The position numbers and the translations under genes are program-made. Under the pieces are notes generated by a model. The model did no database searches. It was given only the letters and a program-made list of their open reading frames with translations, and was not told where the DNA came from. From Cutibacterium sp. (GTDB taxonomy: Bacteria > Actinomycetota > Actinomycetes > Propionibacteriales > Propionibacteriaceae), in NCBI RefSeq assembly GCF_030525615.1, contig NZ_JAUNEJ010000002.1, positions 186,001-250,000 on the forward strand: a stretch of 64,000 nt of DNA. The letters run 5' to 3'. The stretch's first letter is position 1. Every line of letters begins with the position of its first letter. Shown here piece after piece: positions 1 to 8,864 of the stretch.

Positions 1-318
1 ATCTTCATCGGTTGGCGATGGTCGCTGAGGATGTTCGTCGCAGTCCTCCTCATCGGAATCCCCGGCGAAATTCTGCTGCAACTCATGGGCGAGGACGGAA
101 TACTCCCGCGCAGCAAGGGCAAACTGCGGTGGACGAGATCTGAGCGCCTGCTCATTTTGACCCTCATCCTCGCCGCTTGGGCAGTGATCGTTCTTGCCCT
201 CACCGCCCTCATCCAACCGTGGTACGGCGCCGTCGGGGAAATGGCGTGGGTCATGGTGATCGGGATCCTCGCGATCCTCATCCAGGGGATCCGGGACACC
301 CGGAAGAAGAAGTCCTAG
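1..318 (+). CDS. Membrane protein, 5' end outside the window
   Basis: The reading frame is open from the first base of the window, so the true start lies upstream; an internal ATG at 31 is only the first one visible. The visible 105 residues contain three hydrophobic stretches (about residues 9-27, 50-72 and 80-98) and end in a basic tail (RDTRKKKS), as expected for a small integral membrane protein. I do not recognise a family and cannot assign a function. The stop codon overlaps the stop of a small convergent gene on the other strand. Confidence 0.6.
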   Translation: MFIGWRWSLRMFVAVLLIGIPGEILLQLMGEDGILPRSKGKLRWTRSERLLILTLILAAWAVIVLALTALIQPWYGAVGEMAWVMVIGILAILIQGIRDTRKKKS

Positions 319-476
319 CCCCTCGCCATGATCGCAGCGCCGAGACTCCTCCCTGGCGGCCTTTTGTACCTCTCACGCCAGGTGCTCAGGACGTCGGAGA
401 CCGTCGGCTGCTTGTCCGCGGGAACGCCGGACTGGAACTCGTCGTCGTGGATCTCCATGTCGAAGTGGGCCAACAC
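315..476 (-). CDS. Small hypothetical protein, 53 aa
   Basis: On the minus strand a GTG codon at 476 is preceded, nine bases upstream, by an AGGAGA ribosome binding site and opens a 53-residue frame ending at 315. The product is soluble and charged (it begins MLAHFDMEIHDDEFQ and contains SDVLSTWRERYKRPPG) and has no signal peptide or membrane segment. Third codon positions are rich in G and C, as in the real genes nearby. It converges with, and overlaps by 3 bp, the end of the upstream membrane protein gene. I do not recognise a family. It could be the tail of a decayed longer gene, because an in-frame TAG sits just before the ribosome binding site. Confidence 0.45.
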   Translation of the reverse strand: MLAHFDMEIHDDEFQSGVPADKQPTVSDVLSTWRERYKRPPGRSLGAAIMARG

Positions 477-692
477 AGCACGTACTCTCCTCTAGGGAGG
501 CCTAGACCCCTTGGAATTGTCGAACATGTCGTCAGGTGGGTGGGCAGGATAGTCTGGCCACACTGGCCACATAGGCTGGATCCATCGAGATTGTGGGGCA
601 ATGGCTGCTTTGCAGATACCAATCCGATCGGCGCGACCGGTCACTGGCCCACACCTGCAGCACGAATCTCACCAGGAAAGGAAGCGTTGACC

Positions 693-1169
693 ATGAAGAT
701 CAACGACAACGGCCCCAAACCGAACGCCTTCGACATCGAGACCGCAACGAAGGAGAACACGAACTACCGCACCACCGCCTGGACCGGTAAGTACCTGCAG
801 GTGACGCTCATGTCCATCCCGGTGGGAGAGTCCATCGGCCTGGAGGCCCACCCCGACACCGATCAGTTCCTGCGCCTGGACTCCGGCAAGGGGCGCTGCG
901 TCATGGGACCGGCTGAGGATCAGCTCGACTTCCAGCAGGACGTCAGCGACGGCTGGTCCGTCCAGGTCCCGGCCGGCACCTGGCACGACGTCATCAACAC
1001 CGGTGACGAGCCGATGCAGGTCTACGCCATCTACGCCCCGGTCCACCACACCCCGGGCATCGTCCAGGAGACCGCCGCCAAGGCTGAGGAGGACGAAAAG
1101 TCCGGAGCCGACGTCCCACCGGAGTGGAGCGTCCAACCCGACAAGACCGCTGACGATCTGCACGCCTGA
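693..1169 (+). CDS. Cupin-domain protein
   Basis: A 158-residue cytosolic protein with a single conserved beta-barrel cupin fold. The first cupin motif is at about residues 44-60 (EAHPDTDQFLRLDSGKG) and the second around residues 90-100 (PAGTWHDVINTG), which keeps the second metal-ligand histidine. The C-terminal 35 residues are acidic and probably disordered. The ATG at 693 follows an AGGAAAGGA ribosome binding site; an in-frame extension upstream reads as non-protein-like and was rejected. Cupins of this type bind a metal and act as small-molecule enzymes or sensors; the substrate cannot be read from the sequence. The gene stands alone and is followed by a strong hairpin. Confidence 0.85.
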   Translation: MKINDNGPKPNAFDIETATKENTNYRTTAWTGKYLQVTLMSIPVGESIGLEAHPDTDQFLRLDSGKGRCVMGPAEDQLDFQQDVSDGWSVQVPAGTWHDVINTGDEPMQVYAIYAPVHHTPGIVQETAAKAEEDEKSGADVPPEWSVQPDKTADDLHA

Positions 1170-1180
1170 GGAATACCATC

Positions 1181-1230
1181 CGTCAGAGACCAGGCCGTCG
1201 CCCTCGTTGGCGACGTCCTGGTCTCTGACG
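1181..1230 (+). terminator. Long hairpin after the cupin gene
   Basis: The arm CGTCAGAGACCAGG is exactly complementary to CCTGGTCTCTGACG, and inside it CGTCGCC pairs with GGCGACG around a six-base loop, giving a stem of about 21 pairs interrupted by one mismatch. It begins 11 bp after the cupin stop codon. There is no T-run, which is usual for hairpin terminators in high-GC actinobacteria. Confidence 0.6.
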
Positions 1231-1251
1231 GAACGACGTCATCACCGGTGT

Positions 1252-1533
1252 CACCGCCCCGACACATGGATCTCCCTCATCGACCGCGCGATCCTCGGAT
1301 TCGCCGGGGCCTGCCTGGCCATGGCATCGATCGAGGCCGTCACTGTCGTACTGACCGGCCGAGACCGTCAGCTCACCCTGGCCTTCAACTCCGCAAGCTG
1401 GGCCGTCGTCGCCCTCGACTTGTGGAGGCGGGATCGCGGGATGGGGATGCTGCAGGAGGATTCGCGGTCTGGGAATGCGATCACTTCTGTGCGACCGAGC
1501 CAGGAAACAGCCCGAACTCCATGCCGGCGATGA
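1252..1533 (+). pseudogene. Relic resembling the N-terminus of an ion-channel-type membrane protein
   Basis: A plus-strand frame encodes a protein-like stretch (WISLIDRAILGFAGACLAM, then SASWAVVALDLWRRDRG) with two hydrophobic segments separated in the way seen at the N-terminus of voltage-gated-type ion transporters. After about position 1450 the frame loses protein-like character and it ends at 1533, overlapping the end of the convergent TetR gene. No ribosome binding site precedes a clear start. The simplest reading is the leftover of a truncated membrane protein gene; the family resemblance is only an impression. Confidence 0.25.
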
Positions 1534-2125
1534 TGAACTCAACCTTGAGATCGAGGTTGCCGCGCTCACCCATCGACTGCACCCCGAACACATCCGGATG
1601 CCCTGCCGTCATCTCCCCGATCCTCTCAACGCCGGTCCGTCCTCCTTCATCAGCGGTCAGATAAGGCTGGATCGACACAAAGGTCTCCAAGGTGATGTCC
1701 CCGACGAAGTCGAAGGCGAAAGCAGCCCCCTCGACCCCTCCGGGGATACCAAGCTCTGCCAGTCTCTGCACGATCGCCGCGATACGAGGCATCGCTGCCC
1801 CGAAGGCCTCTGGCTGAGCCATGAGCACCAGCGGAGCCTCTGGATACCGCTCGCACAACGCCCACTGGCGGTCGACAACCTGGCGCAGGGCGTCCTGCCA
1901 ATTGGAGACGTCGGGATCCGGCTCGATGTCCACCGCGATCTCCGCAATTGCGGCCAACTGCAATTCCTGACGAGAACTGAACTCCCGGTACAGGGCGGTG
2001 GCCTTCACCCCGAGACGATCAGCGACAGCCCTCAGGGTGAAGGTCTCGATGCCCTCGGCCAGGGCCGCGTCAATCGCCTGACGTCGCGTGAACGCAGGCT
2101 TGCGCCCTGGCCGTTTGCTAATCAT
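1481..2125 (-). CDS. TetR/AcrR-family transcriptional regulator
   Basis: A 214-residue protein with an N-terminal TetR helix-turn-helix (about residues 12-60, with LRAVADRLGVKATALYREF as the DNA-reading unit) and a C-terminal TetR-C-type ligand domain. It is the last gene of a six-gene operon; its ATG overlaps the stop of the upstream ABC gene by 4 bp, so it is made together with the transporters. Regulators in this position usually repress their own operon and are released by the transported compound or a related signal. The candidate operator region is upstream of 8609. Length is normal for the family. Confidence 0.88.
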   Translation of the reverse strand: MISKRPGRKPAFTRRQAIDAALAEGIETFTLRAVADRLGVKATALYREFSSRQELQLAAIAEIAVDIEPDPDVSNWQDALRQVVDRQWALCERYPEAPLVLMAQPEAFGAAMPRIAAIVQRLAELGIPGGVEGAAFAFDFVGDITLETFVSIQPYLTADEGGRTGVERIGEMTAGHPDVFGVQSMGERGNLDLKVEFIIAGMEFGLFPGSVAQK

Positions 2126-3915
2126 TCACGGCCCACGAGCGACCACCCCTCGGCCCGCTCCCGGGCATGCCACAGATCGGCGTAGACACCGCCGCTGGCA
2201 ATGAGGTCGTCATGGGTTCCCACCTGGCAAACCCTACCGTTGCGGTCAATGACGACGATGCGATCCGCCGAACGGATGGTGTCGAGCTTGTGGGCGATGA
2301 CGAGGATTGTCGAGGACTCGCGCAGCTGGGCCAGGGCGGCCTCGACGTGGGCCTCGTTCTCGGGATCGAGTGCGGAGGTGGCCTCGTCGAACAGCAGGAT
2401 CGGGGCGCGTTTCAGCAAGGCGCGAGCCACCGAAACCCGTTGCCGTTCACCGCCAGACAGACGACGACCCCCCTCACCGACGCTGGCATCCCATCCACCG
2501 GGCAGGCGAGCTGCGATCTCGTCGACCCCGGCCAGGGATCCTGCCTCCCAGACCTGCTCGTCAGTGGCATTCGGGTCACCGATGCGAATGTTCTCCGCCA
2601 GGGTGGAGTCGTAGAGGTAGACGTCCTGGAAGACCATGGCGAGCTGACTCATGAGCTGCTCGGTCGTCTGGTCGCGCACGTCCACTCCCCCGACACGCAC
2701 CGTCCCCAAGTCGACGTCCCAGAACCGCGCCATGAGCCGGAACAGGGTCGTCTTGCCGGCCCCCGAGGGGCCGACAATGGCCGTCAATCCCCCAGCGGGA
2801 GCAGCAAAGGTGACGTCATGGATGACGGGATGATCCTTGTCGTAGCCAAAGGAGACGTCCTCGAGGGACACCTCCCCGGGAGCGGAGAGCTCGACCAGGT
2901 GCGCAGGCTCGGGCAGCACCTCAGCCGAGAGGATCTCGTCGACCTCACTGACCGGCTTGCGCGCGGTTTCGACGGACAGAGCAGCCGAGACGACGTCCTC
3001 CAACACCTTGGCGTAGCGCAGCGAGACGCCGACGAAAGCAACCGTCGCGACCGGGGCGAGGGTGCCGTTGCTGCCCATGCGCGCGGCCAGCACGATAAGG
3101 ACGACCGCGACCGCCTGGGCACCCAGACCCGAGAGGAAGCTCGCCGTCACGCCCAGCCCCAGACCCTTACGAGCGGCGCGTTCATTGGCCCGGCGTGCAT
3201 TCCGAAGCGGCTCGTAGCCCTCGGCTCGTCCGGCGGCCCTCAGCACTGGTTGGGTCTCACAGAACTCGACGATGCGGGCTGCCAGTTCCTGCTCGGTCGG
3301 CTGGACCACCGACTCACCGCGAAGCCGCAAGGCCCGCGAGGCGATCATGATCAGACACATCGCAGGCATCGAGATGAGCAGGGACAACCCCAACTGCCAC
3401 GACCAGAACCACGAGAGCACCATCATGACGACGGTGGTCGTGGCACCGCGCACGAGTGGGGCGGTGAAATGTGCCAACCCCTCGCCCATGTGCATGAGTC
3501 CCTGAGTGAGAAGGCGGGACAGGCGGCCGGGGAAACTCGAACGGAACCATCCCAGTGGCAGGCTCGCCACCTGGTCGCCGATGCGCACGCTGAGTTTTCC
3601 CATGACATCCATCGCGGCGAGATAGCCGATCCTCGACTGGAAGTACGTCACGACGGCCCCGGCAACGGCCAGGGCGACGAGCAGCCACACCCAGCCCTGC
3701 CAGGTCAGTCCCATCGAGGGTCCACCCTCGACGAATGCCGTGATCGTCGGAATGATGGCGAACAGGCCAACTCCCTCGAGGACTCCCTGGACACCTGCCA
3801 GCCACAGGGAGCGACGGAACTTGGCAGCCCCTTCCTCGGTGAGAAGGGGCCTGAAGGTGTTCAGGAGCAGGATGTCGCCCGCCCAGGAAAGGCGGGAGTT
3901 CATGGTCGTGGTCAT
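2122..3915 (-). CDS. ABC transporter, fused membrane and ATPase domains (second of a pair)
   Basis: A 597-residue half-transporter: a type IV (exporter-fold) membrane domain with six helices over about residues 20-310, then a nucleotide-binding domain with Walker A GPSGAGKTT, signature LSGGERQR, Walker B ILLFDEATSALD and H-loop histidine (LVIAHK). All ATPase motifs are intact. The ATG at 3915 overlaps the stop of the preceding ABC gene by 4 bp; a longer frame upstream lies inside that gene and was not used. Together with its partner it should form a heterodimer. Such pairs next to iron uptake genes (YbtPQ and IrtAB type) import siderophores despite the exporter fold; that role here is inference from the neighbouring ECF genes. 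Confidence 0.88.
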   Translation of the reverse strand: MTTTMNSRLSWAGDILLLNTFRPLLTEEGAAKFRRSLWLAGVQGVLEGVGLFAIIPTITAFVEGGPSMGLTWQGWVWLLVALAVAGAVVTYFQSRIGYLAAMDVMGKLSVRIGDQVASLPLGWFRSSFPGRLSRLLTQGLMHMGEGLAHFTAPLVRGATTTVVMMVLSWFWSWQLGLSLLISMPAMCLIMIASRALRLRGESVVQPTEQELAARIVEFCETQPVLRAAGRAEGYEPLRNARRANERAARKGLGLGVTASFLSGLGAQAVAVVLIVLAARMGSNGTLAPVATVAFVGVSLRYAKVLEDVVSAALSVETARKPVSEVDEILSAEVLPEPAHLVELSAPGEVSLEDVSFGYDKDHPVIHDVTFAAPAGGLTAIVGPSGAGKTTLFRLMARFWDVDLGTVRVGGVDVRDQTTEQLMSQLAMVFQDVYLYDSTLAENIRIGDPNATDEQVWEAGSLAGVDEIAARLPGGWDASVGEGGRRLSGGERQRVSVARALLKRAPILLFDEATSALDPENEAHVEAALAQLRESSTILVIAHKLDTIRSADRIVVIDRNGRVCQVGTHDDLIASGGVYADLWHARERAEGWSLVGRE

Positions 3916-5732
3916 TGAGTGTCTCCTTCCATCGCTCGCCCTGCCGACAGACGCGCCCAGTAGGGCTGGTCGGCCAATTCCTCGGACGAACCGCAAGCTA
4001 CGATGCAACCGCCCTCCATGACGCAGATGACGTCAGCTCCGGCCACCGACTCGGCGTGGTGACCGATGGCGAGCACAGTTCGGCCCCGGGCCAGTGCAGC
4101 CAGGGCCTGCTGGATCTCCGCCTCGCAGTCGGGATCGGTGGCGGCCGTCGCCTCGTCGAGCACGAGGATCGGGGCGTCGGCGAGCACAGCACGGGCGATC
4201 GACAGCCGCTGCTTCTGACCACCCGAGAAATCGGTGTCCTCACCCAGGACGGTGTCGAAACCCTTCGGCAGTGCGTCGATGTCGTCAAGAATGTGGGCGG
4301 CACGAGCAGCCTCGCGCACCTGGTCGTCGGTGGCGTCGGGACGAGCCAAGGTGATGACGTCACGAATGGACCGACGCTGCATGTACGGGTCCTGGAGGAC
4401 GAAGGACACCAACCGGTAGAGGTCATTCTGGGCGAGGTCCTTGAGGTCGACGCCACCGATGCGCACCACTCCGGAATCCGGGTCGCGGAAGCGGGCGAGC
4501 ATCGTCGCCAAGGTCGACTTGCCGGACCCCGACGGCCCGACCAGAGCCGTGACAGTTCCTGGACGCAGTGTCAGGTTGACATGACTCAGCGCCGGAATGA
4601 CGCCGTCAGGGGTGAGGTAGGAGGAGCTGACGTCGTCGAAGGTGACCGTCATGTCGTCAGGAATCCGCACGCTGACCTGTGGATGGCTGATCTGCTCGAT
4701 GGACAGCACGTCCTGCAGACGCAGAGCCGCGTTGCCGGCCTGTTGGTAACCCCATGCCATGTTGCCCAGTACCTCGATGGTGCGCGGCAGGACCAGGGCG
4801 ATGAGTGAACAGGTGAGGACGTCGGTGACGCCCACCCAGCCGGCCTTGGCCATGAGTAGACCGAATCCCAGGTTGATCGCCATGAGAGCTGCCACCGAGA
4901 TCACCGACAGAGACAGGGCCGACGCCTTGATGAGCGGGCCACACCAGTCCCAGTAGAACCGGGCGAACTCCTCGCAGGCCTCGGTGAAGCGACGATGGGC
5001 CTTGCCGGTCTGTCCGAAATTCTTGACGACGTGGATCCCTTCCGTCAGCTCGATCGACGAGGACGAGAGGTCGGCGAGCTTGTCGTCCATCTCGGCGGTC
5101 CTGGTGGCCATGTCTCGCATCGTCACCCACTGCAGCAGGGCGTAAATCGGGAAGGTGGCGATGGAGAGAAATCCCAGCCGCCAGTCCACCACGAAGGCAT
5201 AGACGAGCAGTACGAGCGGAACTCCCACGGCTGCGGTTTGCTCAACGGGCGCATGGGCGACGAGCGTGTGGATCTGGACGGTGTCGTCCTGGATGGCCTT
5301 GCGCACCCGACCGGTTGACGACGAGCTGAACCAGGCCAGTGGGGCCTTCGAGATACGGTCGATGATGCGGTCCTGGAGTATGTTGCGCAGCTTGATGTCG
5401 GCGATGTGAGTGATGACGAGGGCCAACACGTAGAGCAGGGCCTGGAGGCAGAAGGCCATCCACAGCACATTGGCGGTGCGGGTGAGCGCCTCGTGGTCGA
5501 CGTAGTCACCTAGCAGGATCGCGCCGAGTCTCGTCAGGGCGACGTACGGGGCAAGAGCGACGATGCAGGACGCAATGACGAGGATCCGCGCGATCAGGAC
5601 GTACTCGCGGATAGGTTTCATGATCGACGACAGGGCTTTGCCACCGGCACGGTGTTTGGTCTGGTAGTCGCGAATATCTTCCGGTGCGGCAGCGCCGGGG
5701 CACACCTGCGGGGACGTGGAGGTCTCGCTCAC
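3912..5732 (-). CDS. ABC transporter, fused membrane and ATPase domains (first of a pair)
   Basis: A 606-residue half-transporter with a six-helix exporter-fold domain (about residues 35-330) and an ATPase domain carrying Walker A GPSGSGKST, a signature written FSGGQKQR, Walker B ILVLDEATAATD and an H-loop histidine (LAIGHH). The GTG start at 5732 overlaps the TGA of the S-component gene by 4 bp; a much longer open frame upstream lies inside that gene and is spurious. It precedes and overlaps its partner ABC gene. The pair resembles the YbtPQ/IrtAB class by architecture and context, but the substrate is not visible in the sequence. Confidence 0.88.
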   Translation of the reverse strand: MSETSTSPQVCPGAAAPEDIRDYQTKHRAGGKALSSIMKPIREYVLIARILVIASCIVALAPYVALTRLGAILLGDYVDHEALTRTANVLWMAFCLQALLYVLALVITHIADIKLRNILQDRIIDRISKAPLAWFSSSSTGRVRKAIQDDTVQIHTLVAHAPVEQTAAVGVPLVLLVYAFVVDWRLGFLSIATFPIYALLQWVTMRDMATRTAEMDDKLADLSSSSIELTEGIHVVKNFGQTGKAHRRFTEACEEFARFYWDWCGPLIKASALSLSVISVAALMAINLGFGLLMAKAGWVGVTDVLTCSLIALVLPRTIEVLGNMAWGYQQAGNAALRLQDVLSIEQISHPQVSVRIPDDMTVTFDDVSSSYLTPDGVIPALSHVNLTLRPGTVTALVGPSGSGKSTLATMLARFRDPDSGVVRIGGVDLKDLAQNDLYRLVSFVLQDPYMQRRSIRDVITLARPDATDDQVREAARAAHILDDIDALPKGFDTVLGEDTDFSGGQKQRLSIARAVLADAPILVLDEATAATDPDCEAEIQQALAALARGRTVLAIGHHAESVAGADVICVMEGGCIVACGSSEELADQPYWARLSAGRAMEGDTQ

Positions 5733-6319
5733 TTCGTCAGTCCTGCCCGCTGGAAGTGCTTGCGACCCACCTTGATGCCCAACCAGCCACCGGCCAGCCC
5801 CAGCAGGAAGACGATGACGGCCCATCCCGCCACCAGGCCAGGTGTGAAGAGTTCCCGCATCTTGTTGGAGTAGTCGGCACCCATCTGCTCGGTGATCATG
5901 GCGTAGTACTCGTCGGTATTCACGAGCATCGGGATGAGCGGCACGATCATCCACAGCTCGAACACGGCATACCCGAGCATCGCGCGGCTCATCGTGAGAC
6001 GGGTGCTGCGGCCGGCATTGGTGATGATGTCGGAGAGGAATCCGAGCACTATTCCGGCCGGGATCATCCAGATGGTGAGCCCCGGACTCATACCGAGCCC
6101 GACGAGCAGACCAGTGATCGTCATGGTGCCAATTTTCGGCACCCGTGCAACTGACAACATGAGGATGATGCCGCCCAGCAGGATGCCCAGGATCCAACCG
6201 ACGAACATGAAGGCCGGACCGGCGAAACCGATCATGCCGCAGGCGTAGAAGACGACGAAGAAGATCACCGCGAAGATGGCGATACTCACCAGGTCACGCG
6301 TTGTCAGACGGGGTTTCAT
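5729..6319 (-). CDS. ECF transporter S component (MptD/Trep_Strep type)
   Basis: A 196-residue, very hydrophobic protein with five to six predicted membrane helices (residues 10-30, 33-55, 65-85, 88-108, 120-138 and 160-182). Length, topology and the short basic ends fit the substrate-binding S subunit of energy-coupling factor transporters, and the order T-AA'-S on the operon supports this. The start at 6319 overlaps the ATPase stop by 4 bp. S components of this family in streptococci and lactobacilli have been linked to heme uptake, which together with the two downstream ABC genes suggests an iron-containing substrate. That link is inference. Confidence 0.75.
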   Translation of the reverse strand: MKPRLTTRDLVSIAIFAVIFFVVFYACGMIGFAGPAFMFVGWILGILLGGIILMLSVARVPKIGTMTITGLLVGLGMSPGLTIWMIPAGIVLGFLSDIITNAGRSTRLTMSRAMLGYAVFELWMIVPLIPMLVNTDEYYAMITEQMGADYSNKMRELFTPGLVAGWAVIVFLLGLAGGWLGIKVGRKHFQRAGLTK

Positions 6320-7803
6320 GATTGTCCTTTCAGAGTGGTGATGTTGATGAGGTAATCCCCACATCGGGCCATGAGCTCCGGGTCGTGGGTGATGACGATG
6401 ACGACCTTCCCAGCGGTCGCGAGATCACTGACGAGGTCAGCGATCGAGGTGAGGTGACGAAAATCGACACCCGATGTGGGCTCGTCGAAGATGACGACCT
6501 CCTTGTCCTGAGCGATGGTGGCCGCCACGACGAGGCGCTGGGCCTGCCCACCGGACAGTGACAAGGGGTGACGGTCACGTTGGCCGACCAGGTCGAGACG
6601 TTCCAGGAGCGCCGGGACGTTGGCGGCATCGCGTTGGCGCGGGTCCAGACCGAGGGTGACTTCCCGCTCCACCGACTCGCTGAACAGCTGACGGCGGACG
6701 TCCTGCATGACCATCCCGCACGATTTCTGCCTCCTGCCGGTGCTCCACGGCTCTCCCATGCCGATACGGGCGCTGGGCGGGGACTTTTCGAGCCCGCAGA
6801 TCAGTCGGGCCAAGGTCGATTTGCCCGCGCCATTGGGACCGGTGAGGATCGTCACCGCTCCGGCCGGCAGGAAGAGGGAGTCGACGTCGAGAATCGTCGG
6901 GCCATGCCCGTAAGAGAAGGACAGGTGCTCGACCATCAGCCCAGTCGGGAGTTTTGGGCCATCGGTGTTGGAGGAGGCTGCGGCGGTCGGCGGCTCGGGT
7001 ATGTCCACCGGGACGACATCGACGGCGCGGAGGCCACGTTCGGTCCGTTCCATGTCCGTCAGGCTGAAAAGATCATCGCCGGTCATGGTTTCGGCGACCC
7101 TGCCGTCAGAAATGCGATGAACGACGTCGACCATCCCACGGAAGAGGTGCAGCCGATGCTCGGCAATGACCAGCGTCTTCCCGGAGGCCTTCAGCTGGGC
7201 GACGAGGTGGCGAAAATCGTCGATTCCCTCGGCAGAGAGATTCGAGGTCGGCTCATCGAAGAGGAGCAGATCGACGTCAGTGACCAGGGCACAGGCACAC
7301 GCGACGCGCTGCAACTCCCCTCCCGAGAGGGTGTCGAACCGCCTGTCGAGCAGGTGTGCGATGCCGGTCTGGCCGACTGCCCGAGTCATAGCGTCGCGGA
7401 TCTCAGACGGGTCGACCCCGTAATTCTCCAGCCCGAAAGCCAGCTCGGTTCGCACGCTGGAGGTGAAGAACTGGGTGCGAGGATTCTGGAAGATCATCGC
7501 CGAGGTGCGCCCGACGTCGTGGAGTTCGACCCCGGCCAGATCAATGCCGTCCACCTCCACCTTGCCACGCATGGTGTCCTCGAAAAACTTCGGGACAAGG
7601 CCATTCATCGTCCGCAGCAGGGTGGACTTCCCCGATCCTGATTCCCCAATGAGCAGGGTCAGGGTCCCGGGCCGGATCGTCATGGTGATGTCCCGGAGCT
7701 GGTCCACGACCTCTCGGTCGGGCGTGGGGCCGTCGTCGAACGGGGACCCGTCGAGGTCAGGGACCGGGTAGGAGTAGGAGACGTCGGTCAGGCTGACGCT
7801 CAT
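6316..7803 (-). CDS. ECF transporter duplicated ATPase (A and A' fused)
   Basis: A 495-residue cytoplasmic protein made of two CbiO-like ATPase domains. The first (about 1-250) has Walker A GESGSGKST, signature LSGGELQR and Walker B LLLFDEPTS; the second (about 275-490) has GPNGAGKST, LSGGQAQR and VVIFDEPTSG. Both halves keep all catalytic motifs, so it can power uptake without a separate A' subunit. It overlaps the T-component gene upstream and the S-component gene downstream by 4 bp each, indicating translational coupling and fixed stoichiometry. Fused AA' proteins are common in dedicated (group I) ECF systems. Confidence 0.9.
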   Translation of the reverse strand: MSVSLTDVSYSYPVPDLDGSPFDDGPTPDREVVDQLRDITMTIRPGTLTLLIGESGSGKSTLLRTMNGLVPKFFEDTMRGKVEVDGIDLAGVELHDVGRTSAMIFQNPRTQFFTSSVRTELAFGLENYGVDPSEIRDAMTRAVGQTGIAHLLDRRFDTLSGGELQRVACACALVTDVDLLLFDEPTSNLSAEGIDDFRHLVAQLKASGKTLVIAEHRLHLFRGMVDVVHRISDGRVAETMTGDDLFSLTDMERTERGLRAVDVVPVDIPEPPTAAASSNTDGPKLPTGLMVEHLSFSYGHGPTILDVDSLFLPAGAVTILTGPNGAGKSTLARLICGLEKSPPSARIGMGEPWSTGRRQKSCGMVMQDVRRQLFSESVEREVTLGLDPRQRDAANVPALLERLDLVGQRDRHPLSLSGGQAQRLVVAATIAQDKEVVIFDEPTSGVDFRHLTSIADLVSDLATAGKVVIVITHDPELMARCGDYLINITTLKGQS

Positions 7804-8609
7804 GCGATCACCTCGGTCACGCGCCAGGCAATCAACGCGACCAAAACCGTCAGTACGACGGCGTCACCGACACGGAAACGACTCGGGTCCAGGGTGGACC
7901 GGGATTTTTGTGCACCCAGCCCCTTGATGATGGCTGCAGCGGAGAGCTCGTCGGCGATCCGGGCAGCCGAGGCCAGGAAGGGGATGACGACGTATTCCCC
8001 CGTACGCAGCGGGTGGCGCATGGTTGAGCGGGCGCCGGGTCTCAGGCCTCGCAGGGTCATGGCCTGGACGATCGCCCGCAGCTCGCGCACTGCCATCGGG
8101 AAGAACCTCACCACGACCATCACCGGGACCTGCACGACCCGCGGCGCACGCATCTGGGTGAGGACTGAACCAACCCGGGTGACGTCGAGAACCTTGATCG
8201 CAGCCACTGCCGAGCCGAAGACTCCTGCGAAGCGGAACATCCAGAAAGCGATGAAGACCAGAAATGCGGAGACAGCCGAGTGCCACAGGGCTGGAAGGGC
8301 GAAACAGCAGAAGACCCACACCAGGACAAAGGCCAGCCACCCGATCCACGTCGTGGCGCGGGTCGTGAGCACGAGTGACACCGCGACGACACCGAGGCAG
8401 GCCAGCACCAGAGGCGTCGACCCCGCTCCCATGAGAAGGACGTTGAGGACGATGACATAGAGGAACAGGGTGCGTGGGTCCACAGCGCCGTGGAACCCCC
8501 GAGTGCGGGGCCGATGGGTGGTGGTCAACGCGCTTCCGGCCATGGCGCGGGCCATCGGGAGCGGGTGGATGTCACCTTGTCGGGCCACGGTCACCTCGTC
8601 ACATTTCAT
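7800..8609 (-). CDS. ECF transporter T component (CbiQ/EcfT family)
   Basis: A 269-residue membrane protein with about five to six helices and the two coupling-helix motifs expected for an EcfT: TLRGLRPG at about residues 185-192 and IIKGLGA near residue 235, which contact the ATPases. It is the first gene of the six-gene operon. The ATG at 8609 is the longest choice; a start about 18 codons further in would also leave all helices intact, and a possible iron-box sequence overlaps the ATG region, which favours the shorter form or a leaderless message. Confidence 0.82.
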   Translation of the reverse strand: MKCDEVTVARQGDIHPLPMARAMAGSALTTTHRPRTRGFHGAVDPRTLFLYVIVLNVLLMGAGSTPLVLACLGVVAVSLVLTTRATTWIGWLAFVLVWVFCCFALPALWHSAVSAFLVFIAFWMFRFAGVFGSAVAAIKVLDVTRVGSVLTQMRAPRVVQVPVMVVVRFFPMAVRELRAIVQAMTLRGLRPGARSTMRHPLRTGEYVVIPFLASAARIADELSAAAIIKGLGAQKSRSTLDPSRFRVGDAVVLTVLVALIAWRVTEVIA

Positions 8610-8622
8610 AAGGCAACCCTAA
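8604..8622 (-). promoter_or_regulatory. Candidate DtxR/IdeR-type iron box before the ECF operon
   Basis: The 19 bases TTTCATAAGGCAACCCTAA match the DtxR/IdeR consensus TTAGGTTAGSCTAACCTAA at 13 positions; the right half (AACCCTAA) is the better one. Just upstream, TAACTAATGAGTTA forms a 5-bp inverted repeat on the minus strand and could be a TetR operator. The box touches the assigned start codon. This is a match by eye and needs a scored search against the real regulator. Confidence 0.3.
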
Positions 8623-8864
8623 CTCATTAGTTATCCTCGTTAACAAATAGCAGTCATTCACGTCCTGGCAAGGAGAGACACTCACAGGCCAGACAGGCGG
8701 TCCTACTGGTGACGCAGGAGGGCACACCACGTTCGGAGGAATCGCGGCCTCGTGCAGGCGCGATCACCACGGGCATTGCCCGTCACCACCTCAACGCGAA
8801 CACCACAGGACTCGCCCTGTCCCCACGGCTACCCTTGAAGTGAGTTGATCGAGAGGAGACCCTC

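Noticed and set aside
177..692. Long extension of the cupin gene upstream of 693.
   Set aside because: The extension reads as Arg/Pro/His-rich noise, whereas 693 has a ribosome binding site and starts at the conserved protein.
2167..3918. A 583-codon open frame on the plus strand opposite the ABC gene.
   Set aside because: It is the mirror of a GC-rich coding sequence: composition is Asp/Gly/His/Arg-rich, no domain is visible, and the minus-strand frame has all ABC motifs.
5733..6197. N-terminal extension of the first ABC half-transporter to 761 codons.
   Set aside because: The extra residues lie within the S-component gene in another frame and are not conserved-looking; the GTG at 5732 with a 4-bp overlap fits the pattern of the operon.
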